In this document: positions 18,167 to 26,676 of the stretch, in pieces
Numbering within the stretch: the stretch's first letter is position 1
Layout: each line of letters starts with the position of its first letter
Source of the DNA: Paraburkholderia kururiensis
GTDB lineage: Bacteria; Pseudomonadota; Gammaproteobacteria; Burkholderiales; Burkholderiaceae
Direction of reading: 5' to 3'
Length of the DNA stretch: 64,000 nt
Assembly: GCF_034424375.1 (NCBI RefSeq)
Contig: NZ_CP139965.1
Span: 3,162,001-3,226,000 of the forward strand
Program-made: the position numbers and the translations under genes
The notes under the pieces: generated by a model
Databases searched by the model: none
What the model was told of the DNA's origin: nothing
What the model saw: the letters and a program-made list of their open reading frames with translations, nothing else

Positions 18167-18194
18167 AAGCCCGTTAACCATAACGGGCTTTTTT
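18167..18194 (+). terminator. Rho-independent terminator after first tRNA-Asn
   Basis: A 10-bp stem (18167-18176 with 18181-18190), loop ACCA and a T6 tract starting in the stem. It separates the two tRNA copies. Confidence 0.85.
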
Positions 18195-18219
18195 ACGTAG
18201 TGAACGGTTGTATTGCTGT

Positions 18220-18295
18220 TCCCCGATAGCTCAGTCGGTAGAGCGCCGGACTGTTAATCCGTAGGTCCCTGGTTCGAGCCCAGGTCGGGGAGCCA
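18220..18295 (+). tRNA. tRNA-Asn (GTT), second identical copy
   Basis: Identical over all 76 nt to the copy at 18080-18155, including encoded CCA. The immediately preceding bases (TGTT) are also shared, which suggests a recent tandem duplication or ongoing gene conversion. Confidence 0.98.
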
Positions 18296-18305
18296 AAAGA
18301 TATCG

Positions 18306-18339
18306 AAGGGATTACGTGTTTTCACGTAATCCCTTTTTT
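18306..18339 (+). terminator. Rho-independent terminator after second tRNA-Asn
   Basis: A perfect 13-bp stem (18306-18318 with 18323-18335) with a TTTT loop, followed by a run of T. Confidence 0.88.
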
Positions 18340-18451
18340 CTTTTCCAGGCGCGGGCTCCGACGCAGCCACATACGCCCTTCGCGCGCACGACGAGTTGCC
18401 GCGCGAGTTCGTCGATAATGTGGGTCTGCCATTCCTGCCGATCTGTCTACG

Positions 18452-18994
18452 ATGAACCTCGCCCCACGCCCGCACCCCTTCTCCACGACGCCCAGGCCGC
18501 CCAGGCGTGCCGCCGCAGGTCGCGTTGCCGTGCTCGGTGCCGTATTCACCACCTTCATCGCAGCCACGATGGGCGCCGCACGCGCCGAGGAGATCGGCAG
18601 CGTCAACACGAATTTCCGCATCACGGGCTCCGACCGCGTCGTGGTCGAGGCCTATGACGATCCGCTCGTCAACGGCGTCACCTGCTATGTGTCCCGGGCG
18701 CGCACGGGCGGCATCAAGGGCACGCTGGGCGTGGCCGAAGACCCGACGGAGGCGTCCATCGCATGTCGTCAGGTGGGGCCCATCCACTTCGCGGGCACGC
18801 TCAAGCAGCAGTCCGACGTATTCACCGAACGCATGTCGTTCATCTTCAAGACGCTGCACGTGGTGCGTGTCGTGGATGCGAAGCGCAACGCGCTTGTCTA
18901 TCTCACCTACAGTGACCGCGTGGTGAGCGGCAGCGCGAAGAACAGCGTGAGCGCCGTACCTGTGCCTGCGGAAACGCCGATTCCGTTGAAGTAG
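18452..18994 (+). CDS. creA: CreA-family exported protein
   Basis: A 180-residue protein of the CreA family, conserved across proteobacteria but of unknown biochemical role. The N-terminal 46 residues form an unusually Arg/Pro-rich n-region plus hydrophobic core and a signal peptidase-like site (AARA). The mature part carries the family segments ITGSDRVVVEAYDDP, VTCYVSRARTGGIKG, EDPTEASIACRQVGP and FIFKTLHVVRVVDAKRN. It lies alone, 113 nt after the tRNA terminator. Confidence 0.9.
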   Translation: MNLAPRPHPFSTTPRPPRRAAAGRVAVLGAVFTTFIAATMGAARAEEIGSVNTNFRITGSDRVVVEAYDDPLVNGVTCYVSRARTGGIKGTLGVAEDPTEASIACRQVGPIHFAGTLKQQSDVFTERMSFIFKTLHVVRVVDAKRNALVYLTYSDRVVSGSAKNSVSAVPVPAETPIPLK

Positions 18995-19041
18995 GCCAGC
19001 CGCACACGACTGAGGACTGAAGAGCCCGCAAACCCGAAGCC

Positions 19042-19905
19042 ATGACCGTCACCCGCTTCCGCGATTCCGCGCATTACTGGCGCACGCCGCTGTTGCCCGG
19101 TGCGGACCTGCTCACCGCCGAATATCACGATCACGAGTTCACGCCGCACTGGCACGACGCCTACACGATTCCCGTGATCGAGGAAGGCGCGGAGCGCTAT
19201 CGCTACCGCGCCACGCACTACGTGGCCGAAGCGGGCAGCGTGCCGGTGATCAATCCCGGCGAGGTGCATACGGGTTCGCGCGCCGTGGACGAAGGCTGGC
19301 GCTACCGCGTCATGTACGTGCCGATCGAGTACATGCACCACCTCGCGCACGACATCGCGAGCTGCACTCAGCCGCTGCCCTGGTTCGACGCCGACGTGAT
19401 CCGCGACCCGGACCTGGCGCGTCGTCTCTCACGCGCGCATCAATTGCTCGAAGCCGGCGCCGCCGGATTACCGGCCACGGCGGGAACACCGCAAGCGGAC
19501 CCGCTTGCCGCCGAATCGGCATTGCTCGACGCGCTCTCCACGCTGCTCGTTCGCTACGGTCGCACGCAACCCGAACGCGTGTTCCGCCCGGCAGGCGATC
19601 CGCGTGTGGCAACGATGAAAGAGCGTCTCGCCAGCAATCTCGCCACGCCGCTTCTGCTCGCCGACCTGGCGGCGGCGGTCAGCCTCTCGCCGTTTCACGC
19701 GGCCCGTCTTTTCGCCGAGGCCACGGGGTTGCCGCCGCACGCCTGGCGCAACCAGATCCGCCTGCAACGTTCGCTTGCGCCCCTGCGTGCGGGCCGGCCC
19801 GTGGCCGAAGTCGCGGCGGCGAGCGGCTTCGTCGATCAAAGCCATTTCACACGCCATTTCCGCCGCATGTTCGGCGTGCCGCCGGGGCGCTGGCAGGCGG
19901 CATAA
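19042..19905 (+). CDS. AraC-family transcriptional regulator
   Basis: 287 residues. An N-terminal cupin-type ligand-binding domain (HDHEFTPHWHDAYTIPVIEEG at about 29-49, split by two His-rich strands) precedes two helix-turn-helix motifs at about 205-283, ending with the family signature VAEVAAASGFVDQSHFTRHFRRMFGVPPG. The neighbouring azlCD pair, on the same strand 92 nt downstream, is a plausible target because AraC regulators often adjoin AzlC exporters, but no direct evidence is present. Confidence 0.92.
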   Translation: MTVTRFRDSAHYWRTPLLPGADLLTAEYHDHEFTPHWHDAYTIPVIEEGAERYRYRATHYVAEAGSVPVINPGEVHTGSRAVDEGWRYRVMYVPIEYMHHLAHDIASCTQPLPWFDADVIRDPDLARRLSRAHQLLEAGAAGLPATAGTPQADPLAAESALLDALSTLLVRYGRTQPERVFRPAGDPRVATMKERLASNLATPLLLADLAAAVSLSPFHAARLFAEATGLPPHAWRNQIRLQRSLAPLRAGRPVAEVAAASGFVDQSHFTRHFRRMFGVPPGRWQAA

Positions 19906-19997
19906 GCGCCGCGGGCGAACAATCGTCCTCACCCCGCAAGAACGTACAAGCCATCTTCTCGCGCCCTCCGTTAAGCTCGCGGCAAAAGGAGGAGAGA

Positions 19998-20735
19998 GTG
20001 ACCCGTTCCATTCGTTTCAAAGACTTCACGGCGGGCGCGCGCGACACGATTCCGATGATGGTGGGCGCCGCTCCGTTCGGCGTCATCTTCGGTACGCTCG
20101 TCACGTCGGGACCGCTTCACGTGTGGCAAGGACAGCTAATGTCCCTCGCGGTATTCGCCGGCTCGGCGCAGTTCATCGCGCTCGGCCTGATTGCGGGCAG
20201 CGCGAGCTTCCCGGTCGTGCTCGGCACCACGTTCGTGGTGAATCTGCGGCATCTGCTGTACAGCGCGACGCTCGCGCCCTATGTGGCGCATCTGCCGCTG
20301 CGCTGGCGGCTCGTGCTCGCCGGCCTGCTCACCGACGAGGTGTTCGCCGTGGCCTGGGCCCACTATCGTCGGCAGCCGCAAGGGCGGTTCGACGCCATCG
20401 GCCCCTGGTACTTCTTCGGCTCCGGGCTCGCCATGTACGTGAACTGGCAGTTGTGGACGGCGGCCGGGCTGCTGTTCGGCGCGGCGTTCCCGGGTCTGCA
20501 GTCGCTCGGGCTCGACTTCGCGATGGTCGCGACCTTCATCGCCATCGTCGTGCCACAGCTCGTCGCCGTCCGCTACTTCGCGGCGGCCATCACCGCCGGC
20601 ACGCTGGCGCTGCTCTGGCAGGCCTGGCCCTACAAGCTCGGGCTGCTGGGCGCCGTGCTCGCGGGCGTCGCGGTGGGCGTCGCGCTGTCGCTGCCGGGCG
20701 CCTCGCGCGGACGCGCCGTGGAGGCAAACCGATGA
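19998..20735 (+). CDS. azlC: AzlC-family amino-acid exporter, large subunit
   Basis: 245-residue inner-membrane protein with about six to seven helices. Family landmarks are GVIFGTLV, FAGSAQFIALGLI and NLRHLLYSATLAPY. With AzlD it forms an exporter for branched-chain amino acids or analogues. It starts at GTG preceded by an excellent ribosome binding site (AAGGAGGAG), and its stop overlaps the azlD ATG. Confidence 0.92.
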   Translation: MTRSIRFKDFTAGARDTIPMMVGAAPFGVIFGTLVTSGPLHVWQGQLMSLAVFAGSAQFIALGLIAGSASFPVVLGTTFVVNLRHLLYSATLAPYVAHLPLRWRLVLAGLLTDEVFAVAWAHYRRQPQGRFDAIGPWYFFGSGLAMYVNWQLWTAAGLLFGAAFPGLQSLGLDFAMVATFIAIVVPQLVAVRYFAAAITAGTLALLWQAWPYKLGLLGAVLAGVAVGVALSLPGASRGRAVEANR

Positions 20736-21052
20736 ACTACGCGCTCCTCATCCTCGGCATGGCGCTCATCACCTGGGCGATCCGCGCGGCCGTCTTCGTA
20801 CTGGGCGACCGCGTCGTCTTTCCGCCGCTCGTGCGCACGGCGCTCGGCTTCGTGCCCGTCACCGTGCTCACAGCGCTCATCGTTCCCATGGCGATCGCGC
20901 CGCACGGCAGTCCGGAACTGACGTGGCGCAATCCGCAGCTCGTCGGGGCGCTCGCGGCCGTTGCGGCGAGTGCGCTGACGCGCCGGCCGCTGCTCACTAT
21001 CGCCGTCGGTCTCGCCGTGTTCTTTGTCTGGCAGGGCATCGTGCTGCGTTAG
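20732..21052 (+). CDS. azlD: AzlD-family amino-acid exporter, small subunit
   Basis: A 106-residue membrane protein with four hydrophobic segments, matching the small partner of AzlC. The start ATG overlaps the azlC stop (ATGA). Conserved features include the early TWAIRAAVFVLGDR and the LGFVPVTVLTALIVP stretch. Translational coupling should give equal subunits. Confidence 0.92.
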   Translation: MNYALLILGMALITWAIRAAVFVLGDRVVFPPLVRTALGFVPVTVLTALIVPMAIAPHGSPELTWRNPQLVGALAAVAASALTRRPLLTIAVGLAVFFVWQGIVLR

Positions 21053-21134
21053 CGCCACCGGGCATTTCCCTCCGACGCAAGCCCCCGGCGCCACGCCCGG
21101 GGCCCGGCGTTTCCTGCGCTGCGTCATGGCTTGC

Positions 21135-21161
21135 TCAAGTTTCGTCCTCGCGGGCCGTTAA
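21135..21161 (+). promoter_or_regulatory. Sigma-28 (FliA)-type promoter
   Basis: TCAAGTTT (21135-21142), an 11-bp spacer and GCCGTTAA (21154-21161) match the flagellar sigma-28 consensus (TAAAGTTT-N11-GCCGATAA) at 14 of 16 positions. It lies 242 bp upstream of the next gene on the same strand. Inferred from sequence. Confidence 0.6.
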
Positions 21162-21164
21162 ACA

Positions 21165-21191
21165 GATCGAAGTCCGCCGATCGAAGTCCGC
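21165..21191 (+). repeat. Tandem 13-bp direct repeat
   Basis: GATCGAAGTCCGC occurs twice with a single C between (21165-21177, 21179-21191), directly after the sigma-28-like promoter, so it would lie at the 5' end of the transcript. The rest of the gap 21053-21403 holds only a 43-codon open frame (21297-21428) that I do not accept. Confidence 0.5.
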
Positions 21192-21403
21192 TTTTTCGCG
21201 CCGGCTCCGGCCGTGGTGCCCGCAGGCCTTGCGGCGCGAATGCACCCGGATCGCGCCTGAATCGCACGCGGCGCGTCGTCCGTTCACAGAGCCGTCATGA
21301 ACGCGAAGACGCCAGCAACCCGCGCGAAGGACGCACCGCCGGCACACAGCAGATACGCCACGGCGCCACCGACAGGGGCGGACCGGGAAAACGGGATAAC
21401 CAC

Positions 21404-22171
21404 ATGGGCCAGATCACCCTTACGCTGAAGGAAGAAACCCTTGCGTCGCTACGCAAGGATTTCGACGCGTTCCTGCGCGTGTCGCTCAAGCTCGACCCGC
21501 AGTTCGCGACGCCTTCGTTCGAGGACTTCCTGCGCGCGAAGCTGCTCGACAACATGGTGCCGCTCACCGAGCACGCGGTGCAGCGCATGCTCCAGGGCGG
21601 GCAGTACGCGTGGGCCAAGCGCACCCTCGACAAGGAATTTCCGGACGTCGTCGCCATCCTGATGCGCCAGGCCGCCGAGTACGGCTTTGGTTTCGCCGCC
21701 CGCTCCGAATGGACGCCCGACGAACTCGCCCGGCACTGCCGCGACTGGGCCACGGCGATCGTCAACGAAGCCCAGGCCGCGCCGAACCTGATCGATCCGC
21801 TCTCGGCGCAGATCAAATCGGCCGTGCAGGACATCCAGACGCTCGAAGAAGTGATGCAGACGCCGGCGTGGCGGCTCGCGGAATCGCTGCGCCAGCGCAT
21901 CTACGAGGCGAAGATCGCCTGCGAAACGAGCGTGGGCAGCGCATCGCGCGAAAAGCTGGGCGAGTTGCGCGGGCTGCTGCGCCTCGGCATTTCGCACGGC
22001 TCGTTCCAGAAGCAGGAAGCGCAGCAGATCATGGAGTACCTGCGCCTGCTCAAGCCCGAGATCTTCGTCGAAGAACCCTACGACGTGTTCGCCCGTCTCG
22101 CCGCGTGGCTGCGCAACGTCTTCACACCGCCCGTACGCAACCAGCAACAACAGCAGCGTCAATCGCGCTGA
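21404..22171 (+). CDS. Conserved hypothetical protein, possible sigma-28 regulon member
   Basis: A 255-residue, mostly helical soluble protein that I do not assign to a family. It has no signal peptide or membrane segment. Acidic/basic helices dominate, and the C-terminal tail is a Gln tract (QQQQQRQSR). The first residues (GQITLTLKEETLASLRKDFDAFL) are amphipathic. The ATG is the first in frame that is followed by consistent codon usage; the extended start upstream adds Arg-rich residues. The sigma-28-like promoter upstream suggests a link to motility or chemotaxis gene expression. It converges on the helicase gene. Confidence 0.75.
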   Translation: MGQITLTLKEETLASLRKDFDAFLRVSLKLDPQFATPSFEDFLRAKLLDNMVPLTEHAVQRMLQGGQYAWAKRTLDKEFPDVVAILMRQAAEYGFGFAARSEWTPDELARHCRDWATAIVNEAQAAPNLIDPLSAQIKSAVQDIQTLEEVMQTPAWRLAESLRQRIYEAKIACETSVGSASREKLGELRGLLRLGISHGSFQKQEAQQIMEYLRLLKPEIFVEEPYDVFARLAAWLRNVFTPPVRNQQQQQRQSR

Positions 22172-22232
22172 GGGCGGTTCGCCTACCGCTTCGGCTTCAG
22201 CTTCAGTGCGATATTCCGCGCGGTAGCCTCGC

Positions 22233-24491
22233 TCAGTCCCACATCTTCCTGAGCTTCGCCGCAATCTCCACCTTGGCGTGAGCCGCCGCAGCCAGCCCCG
22301 CCGCCGTCGGCGCGGCAACGACCGGCGCGGGCGGCCACGCGCGCGCCTCGAACAGCGGCAGCAGCGGCGCCGGAATGAAGCGCGTGCGCGAGGCCCAGAC
22401 GTGCCGGTCGCCCGATTGCGTCTGGTTGTGCACGTAGAACCGCTGCGGCACCACGATGTGCAGGTCTTCCTTCGCGCGCGTCATCGCCACGTAGAGCAGG
22501 CGGCGCTCCTCGTCGATCTCTTCGTCGCTGCCCGTGCCGAGGTCGGACGGAATGCAGCCGTCCACGCCGTTGAGCACGAACACGTTGCGCCACTCCTGGC
22601 CCTTCGCCGAATGGATCGTGGAAAGAATCAGGTAGTCCTCGTCGAGCAGCGGCACGCCGGACTCGCCGCTCGTGGCATCGGGCGGATCGAGCGTGAGTTC
22701 CGTGAGAAAGCGTTCGCGCGACGGGTACGTGCCCGCGATGCTCTCCATCTGCAGCACGTCCGCGTGGCGCATGGCGGCGTCTTCGTGATTGCGTTCCAGA
22801 TGCGGTTCGTACCAGCGGCGGATCAGCTCGAACTCGGCGGGCCACGCGCTCGCGCGCGAGCAGACCGTCGACATCATCGCGACGAACGCGGCCCAGTCTT
22901 GCGCGGCCCGCGGCGGCGGCGCGAACGCCGCGAGAGCCTCGGCCGTATGCCAGGTGCCCTGGCAGGCCGCGACCTGGTCGAGCAGCCGCGCCGCCGTGGC
23001 CGGTCCGACGCCGGGCAGCAACTGCACCACGCGAAAGCCGGCCACGCGGTCGAGCGGATTTTCCGCCCAGCGCAGCACGGCAAGCACGTCTTTCACATGC
23101 ACCGAGTCGAGAAAACGCAGGCCGCCGAACTTGACGAACGGAATGTTGCGACGTGCCAGTTCGACCTCGAGCGCCGCGCTGTGGTGCGCCGCGCGAAACA
23201 GCACGGCCTGCGACTTCAGTTTCATGCCCGCCTCGCGCGCCTCCAGCACCTGCTCGACGACATAGCGTGCCTGCGTGGCTTCGTCGCCCACAGTGACGAG
23301 CCGCGGACGCTGCGCGCTTGCGCGCTCGGTCCAGAGCTGCTTCGCGAAGCGCTCTTTGGCGAGCCCGATCACCGCATTCGACGCCTCGAGAATGGGCGCC
23401 GTGGAGCGATAGTTGCGCTCGAGCATGACCTGCCGCGCGGGCGGATCGAACTGCGCGGGGAAGTCGAGGATGTTGCGCACCGTGGCGCCGCGAAACGAAT
23501 AGATGGCCTGGGCGTCGTCGCCCACTACGGTGAGGCCGCGCCCGTCGGGCTTGAGCGCGAGCAGGATCGACGCCTGCAGGCGGTTCGTGTCCTGATACTC
23601 GTCCACGAGCACGTGATCGAAGCGCGCGGAGAGTTCCGCGGCGAGCGCGGGCTCGGCGGCCATGTGCGACCAGTAGAGCAGCAGGTCGTCGTAGTCGAGA
23701 ACGTTCTGCGCCTGCTTCGCCTCGACGTAGCGGGCAAAGAGTGCGCGCAGGTCCGCCTCCCATTCGCAGCACCACGGAAACGCGCGGGCGAGCACGTCGG
23801 CGAGAGACGCGCCGGTATTCACGACGCGCGAATAGATCGAGAGACAGGTGGACTTCGACGGGAACCGCCGTTCCTTCGCCGAAAACCCGAGTTCGTGACG
23901 CACGAGGTTGACGAGGTCCGCGGAGTCTTCGCGGTCGCTGATCGTGAAGCCCGGCGCGAGGCCGATGCGCTCGGCGTACTCGCGCAGAAGCCGCGCGCCC
24001 ACGCCGTGAAACGTGCCGGCCCACATGAGCCCGTGCGCGAGTGCCGCTGCTGCGCCCGGCACGCCGGCGGCGATGCGCGTGACGCGGCGGGTCATTTCGT
24101 CGGCGGCGCGGCGCGAGAAGGTGAGCAGCAGAATGCGATGCGGGTCCGCGCCGTTCACGACGAGATGCGCCACGCGATGCGCAAGCGTATTGGTCTTGCC
24201 GGAGCCCGCGCCGGCGATCACCACGAGCGGCGCGGGCGCGCCAGGCTCGCCGACGCCGTGCTCGACGGCCGCACGCTGGGCGTCGTTGAGCTTCGCGAGC
24301 CAGGCGGAGACTTTCGACGCGACTTCCGGCGCAACGGCCGACGCCATTCCGGCCGCCGGGCTTGCGCCGCCAAGGGCAGCAACGTCCTCGACGAGGGCAG
24401 ACGAATCGCGAACAGAAGCGGAAACCGGGGGGGAAACGGAAGGCACGGCGTAAGCAGAACGGGACGATGGCGACGCACACTGTATATCCAT
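22233..24491 (-). CDS. UvrD/Rep-family ATP-dependent DNA helicase
   Basis: 752-residue superfamily 1A 3'-5' helicase. Motifs in order: Walker A GAGSGKT (motif I), LLLTFSRRAADEM (Ia), DEYQDTN (II, with preceding FDHVLVDEYQD), GDDAQAIYSFRGA (III), LERNYRST (IV), STIHSAKGQEW (V) and LLYVAMTRAKEDL (VI). The N-terminal 60 residues are low-complexity. I chose the ATG at 24491, which has GAGG upstream; a longer frame would run antisense through the S4 gene. It is shorter than UvrD/Rep in the 2B part, so it is best called a UvrD-like helicase without a specific repair role. Confidence 0.92.
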   Translation of the reverse strand: MDIQCASPSSRSAYAVPSVSPPVSASVRDSSALVEDVAALGGASPAAGMASAVAPEVASKVSAWLAKLNDAQRAAVEHGVGEPGAPAPLVVIAGAGSGKTNTLAHRVAHLVVNGADPHRILLLTFSRRAADEMTRRVTRIAAGVPGAAAALAHGLMWAGTFHGVGARLLREYAERIGLAPGFTISDREDSADLVNLVRHELGFSAKERRFPSKSTCLSIYSRVVNTGASLADVLARAFPWCCEWEADLRALFARYVEAKQAQNVLDYDDLLLYWSHMAAEPALAAELSARFDHVLVDEYQDTNRLQASILLALKPDGRGLTVVGDDAQAIYSFRGATVRNILDFPAQFDPPARQVMLERNYRSTAPILEASNAVIGLAKERFAKQLWTERASAQRPRLVTVGDEATQARYVVEQVLEAREAGMKLKSQAVLFRAAHHSAALEVELARRNIPFVKFGGLRFLDSVHVKDVLAVLRWAENPLDRVAGFRVVQLLPGVGPATAARLLDQVAACQGTWHTAEALAAFAPPPRAAQDWAAFVAMMSTVCSRASAWPAEFELIRRWYEPHLERNHEDAAMRHADVLQMESIAGTYPSRERFLTELTLDPPDATSGESGVPLLDEDYLILSTIHSAKGQEWRNVFVLNGVDGCIPSDLGTGSDEEIDEERRLLYVAMTRAKEDLHIVVPQRFYVHNQTQSGDRHVWASRTRFIPAPLLPLFEARAWPPAPVVAAPTAAGLAAAAHAKVEIAAKLRKMWD

Positions 24492-24623
24492 ACACCCTCG
24501 CGAGACAAGCGCGCCGAACCCTCGCCCGCCCGCGCACCCGCGAACTGCGCGCAATCCGTTCGACGCGGCGGCGCCCGCGGGCTTATGATGCGAGCCCTTG
24601 AATCCGATCTCCTCGCGTGCGCC

Positions 24624-24845
24624 ATGCCCAATCTCGATTTCCCGCTCACCGGCGACTACGTCGAACTCCACAACCTGCTGAAGATCACCGGCCTCGCCGA
24701 CAGCGGCGGCGCGGCCAAGCAGCTCGTGGCGGCAGGTGAAGTGAAGGTGGACGGCCAGGTGGAGCTGCGCAAGACGTGCAAGATCCGCGCGGGGCAGGTC
24801 GTGCTGTTCGGCGACACGCGCATCGCCGTGCGCGAAGCCGATTGA
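24624..24845 (+). CDS. S4-domain RNA-binding protein (YbcJ-like)
   Basis: A 73-residue protein that is almost entirely an S4 RNA-binding domain: YVELHNLLKITGLADSG, then GGAAKQLVAAGEVKVDGQ with the typical G-x-V-x-V-[ND]-G turn. YbcJ-like proteins bind RNA and have been linked to ribosome-associated roles. The ATG chosen gives the family length; a start 39 nt upstream would add MMRALESDLLACA. It diverges from the helicase gene. Confidence 0.88.
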   Translation: MPNLDFPLTGDYVELHNLLKITGLADSGGAAKQLVAAGEVKVDGQVELRKTCKIRAGQVVLFGDTRIAVREAD

Positions 24846-24970
24846 AAGAAACTGCACCAGAAACGGGCCTTTTCATCGACAGCCGGCCGTTCCCGCAATA
24901 AGCTGTTCGTCCCGAAAGAAATCAGAAGAAACGCGGCGCGCCGACACGCTCGCGCCGTCTTTCCCTTCCC

Positions 24971-26380
24971 ATGACCCAGCAATCGAGCTTCTCGCGCGCG
25001 GGCACGAGGCCGCCCACGCTTTCCCGTCACGCCGCCGACACCGCCCGCCTCGCCGCCCCGCTCGCCATCGCGCAGCTCGCCCAGATGGCGATGAGCGTGA
25101 CCGACACGGTGCTGCTCGGCTCCCTCGGCGCCGATGCGCTCGCCGCCGGCGGCCTCGGCGCCGCGCTGTACTTCGTCGTCGTGACCCTGCTGCAAGGCGT
25201 GCTCACCTCCGTGAGCGTGACCGTGGCCAACGCGCGCGGCGCGCGCAACGAGCATCACGTGCCGCATATCTACTGGACCGGCTTCGTGCTGTCGCTCCTG
25301 CTCACCGTACCGGCGTTCGTGCTGCTCTCGTTCGCCACGCCGATCCTGCTTGCGTTCGGCGAACCGCCGCTGCTCGCGCGCAACGTGGGCGAGTACTGCG
25401 CCGTGTTGCGCTGGGCCGCACCGGCGAGCCTCGCGGGCATCGGGCTGCTGCGCTCGTTTCTGCCGGCCATCGGCGCGGCGCGGCGGCTGCTCGGTGTCTC
25501 GATTGCGAGCGTCTTCGTCAATGCGTTTCTCAACTACGGACTCATCCACGGCGCGTACGGACTGCCCCGGCTCGGCTTTCTCGGCTCGGCTGCGGCCACC
25601 ACGCTCACCGTCTGGCTCTCCGCGCTCGTGCTCGCGGCGCTGCTCCATTTGCGGCCGCGCTACCGGCACTTCGTCGCCGCACGGCGTCCCACCGTGCCGC
25701 TGATGGGCGAGCTGTTCGGCATCGGCTGGCCGGTGGCGATCACGTACGGGGTCGAATCGACGCTCTTTCTCGCAACCGGGCTCATGGCGGGCGTGCTCGG
25801 CGAAGCACAGCTCGCGGCGCACCAGATCGCGCTCAACGTGGCGTCCGTGTCGTTCATGGTGCCGCTCGCGATCGGCCAGGCGGCCAATGTGCGCGTCGGC
25901 TTCTGGGAAGGCGCGGGGCAGCCGCTCGCTGCGCGCCATGCGGGCTTCGTCGCGCTCGCGCTCGGCGTCGCGTTCATGTCGCTCTCGGGGCTCGTGCTGA
26001 TCGTCGCGCCGCACTGGATCGTCGGGCTCTACCTCAAGCTCGACGACCCAGCCAACGCGAGCACGGTCACACTCGCCGCGTCGCTGCTCGGCGTGGCGGC
26101 GATCTTCCAGATCGTCGACGGCATGCAGACGGTCGCCTCGGGCTGCCTGCGCGGCCTCAAGGACACGCGCATACCCATGATCGCGGCGGCGTTCGGCTAC
26201 TGGGGCATCGGCTTTCCGACCGGCTACACGCTCGCGTTTCACTTCGGCCTCGGCGCACGCGGGTTGTGGTGGGGACTCGCCGCGGGGCTCGCGAGCGTGG
26301 CCGTCCTGATGACGCTGCGCTTTCACCGCCTGAGCCTTCAGCGAAAGCCCGGCTCGGTGCAAGACGGCCGTTCGTCGTGA
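24971..26380 (+). CDS. MATE-family multidrug efflux transporter
   Basis: 469-residue inner-membrane protein with twelve predicted helices in two homologous halves (about 30-235 and 245-460). The N-terminal half begins ...LAAPLAIAQLAQMAMSVTDTVLLGSLG, typical of the NorM type, and the second half has GWPVAITYGVESTLFLATGLMAG with a conserved acidic residue for cation coupling. Such pumps export cationic drugs and dyes in exchange for Na+ or H+. No repressor gene adjoins it. Confidence 0.92.
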   Translation: MTQQSSFSRAGTRPPTLSRHAADTARLAAPLAIAQLAQMAMSVTDTVLLGSLGADALAAGGLGAALYFVVVTLLQGVLTSVSVTVANARGARNEHHVPHIYWTGFVLSLLLTVPAFVLLSFATPILLAFGEPPLLARNVGEYCAVLRWAAPASLAGIGLLRSFLPAIGAARRLLGVSIASVFVNAFLNYGLIHGAYGLPRLGFLGSAAATTLTVWLSALVLAALLHLRPRYRHFVAARRPTVPLMGELFGIGWPVAITYGVESTLFLATGLMAGVLGEAQLAAHQIALNVASVSFMVPLAIGQAANVRVGFWEGAGQPLAARHAGFVALALGVAFMSLSGLVLIVAPHWIVGLYLKLDDPANASTVTLAASLLGVAAIFQIVDGMQTVASGCLRGLKDTRIPMIAAAFGYWGIGFPTGYTLAFHFGLGARGLWWGLAAGLASVAVLMTLRFHRLSLQRKPGSVQDGRSS

Positions 26381-26445
26381 TGTCAAAGCGGCGGGCGAAC
26401 GAAGCATCGCAGCACGACGGCGATAAGCAACGCACGGATGGTTGG

Positions 26446-26474
26446 TTGGTGGCGCCCGAGACGCGCGCTACGAT
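26446..26474 (+). promoter_or_regulatory. Candidate promoter ahead of a short terminated transcript
   Basis: TTGGTG (26446-26451) and TACGAT (26469-26474) are spaced by 17 bp. Transcription would begin near 26481 and stop at the terminator 26512-26537, giving an RNA of about 55 nt. Quality is moderate (4/6 and 4/6 matches). Confidence 0.35.
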
Positions 26475-26511
26475 GAAGCCGTTTTCCGTGACACTCCTCT
26501 GACAGGGTTGG

Positions 26512-26537
26512 GCCCGCGCGATGCGCGGGCTTTTTTT
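26512..26537 (+). terminator. Strong Rho-independent terminator
   Basis: An 8-bp G/C stem (GCCCGCGC 26512-26519 with GCGCGGGC 26523-26530), loop of 3 nt and seven T. It is 132 nt after the MATE stop and 140 nt before the next gene, so it may end the MATE mRNA or the short candidate transcript. Confidence 0.88.
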
Positions 26538-26676
26538 CGCGCACGCCCCCCCGCCTCACGCCCCACGCTATGCCGGCAGCCCAGCCTGCCTTAACAATTG
26601 CCCGTAGAATGTTCTTCACAACAGGGTACCGGCCCCGTCAGGCCGGTGCCGACAACACCACCGTGGAGAACGAGGC

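Noticed and set aside
18080..18295. tRNA pair as an integration site of a genomic island
   Set aside because: No integrase, no attachment-site duplication and ordinary core genes on both sides.
21297..21428. A 43-codon frame in the gap before the sigma-28 linked gene
   Set aside because: No ribosome binding site, low-complexity product, and it overlaps the start of the next gene in another frame.
22278..24845. An 855-codon plus-strand frame opposite the helicase
   Set aside because: Only its last 73 codons encode a recognisable protein (S4 domain); the rest is a shadow of the helicase gene.
26473..26502. Nine-codon frame (MKPFSVTLL) directly before a terminator, as a leader peptide
   Set aside because: Its start codon overlaps the candidate -10 box, it lacks runs of a regulatory amino acid, and it has no ribosome binding site.
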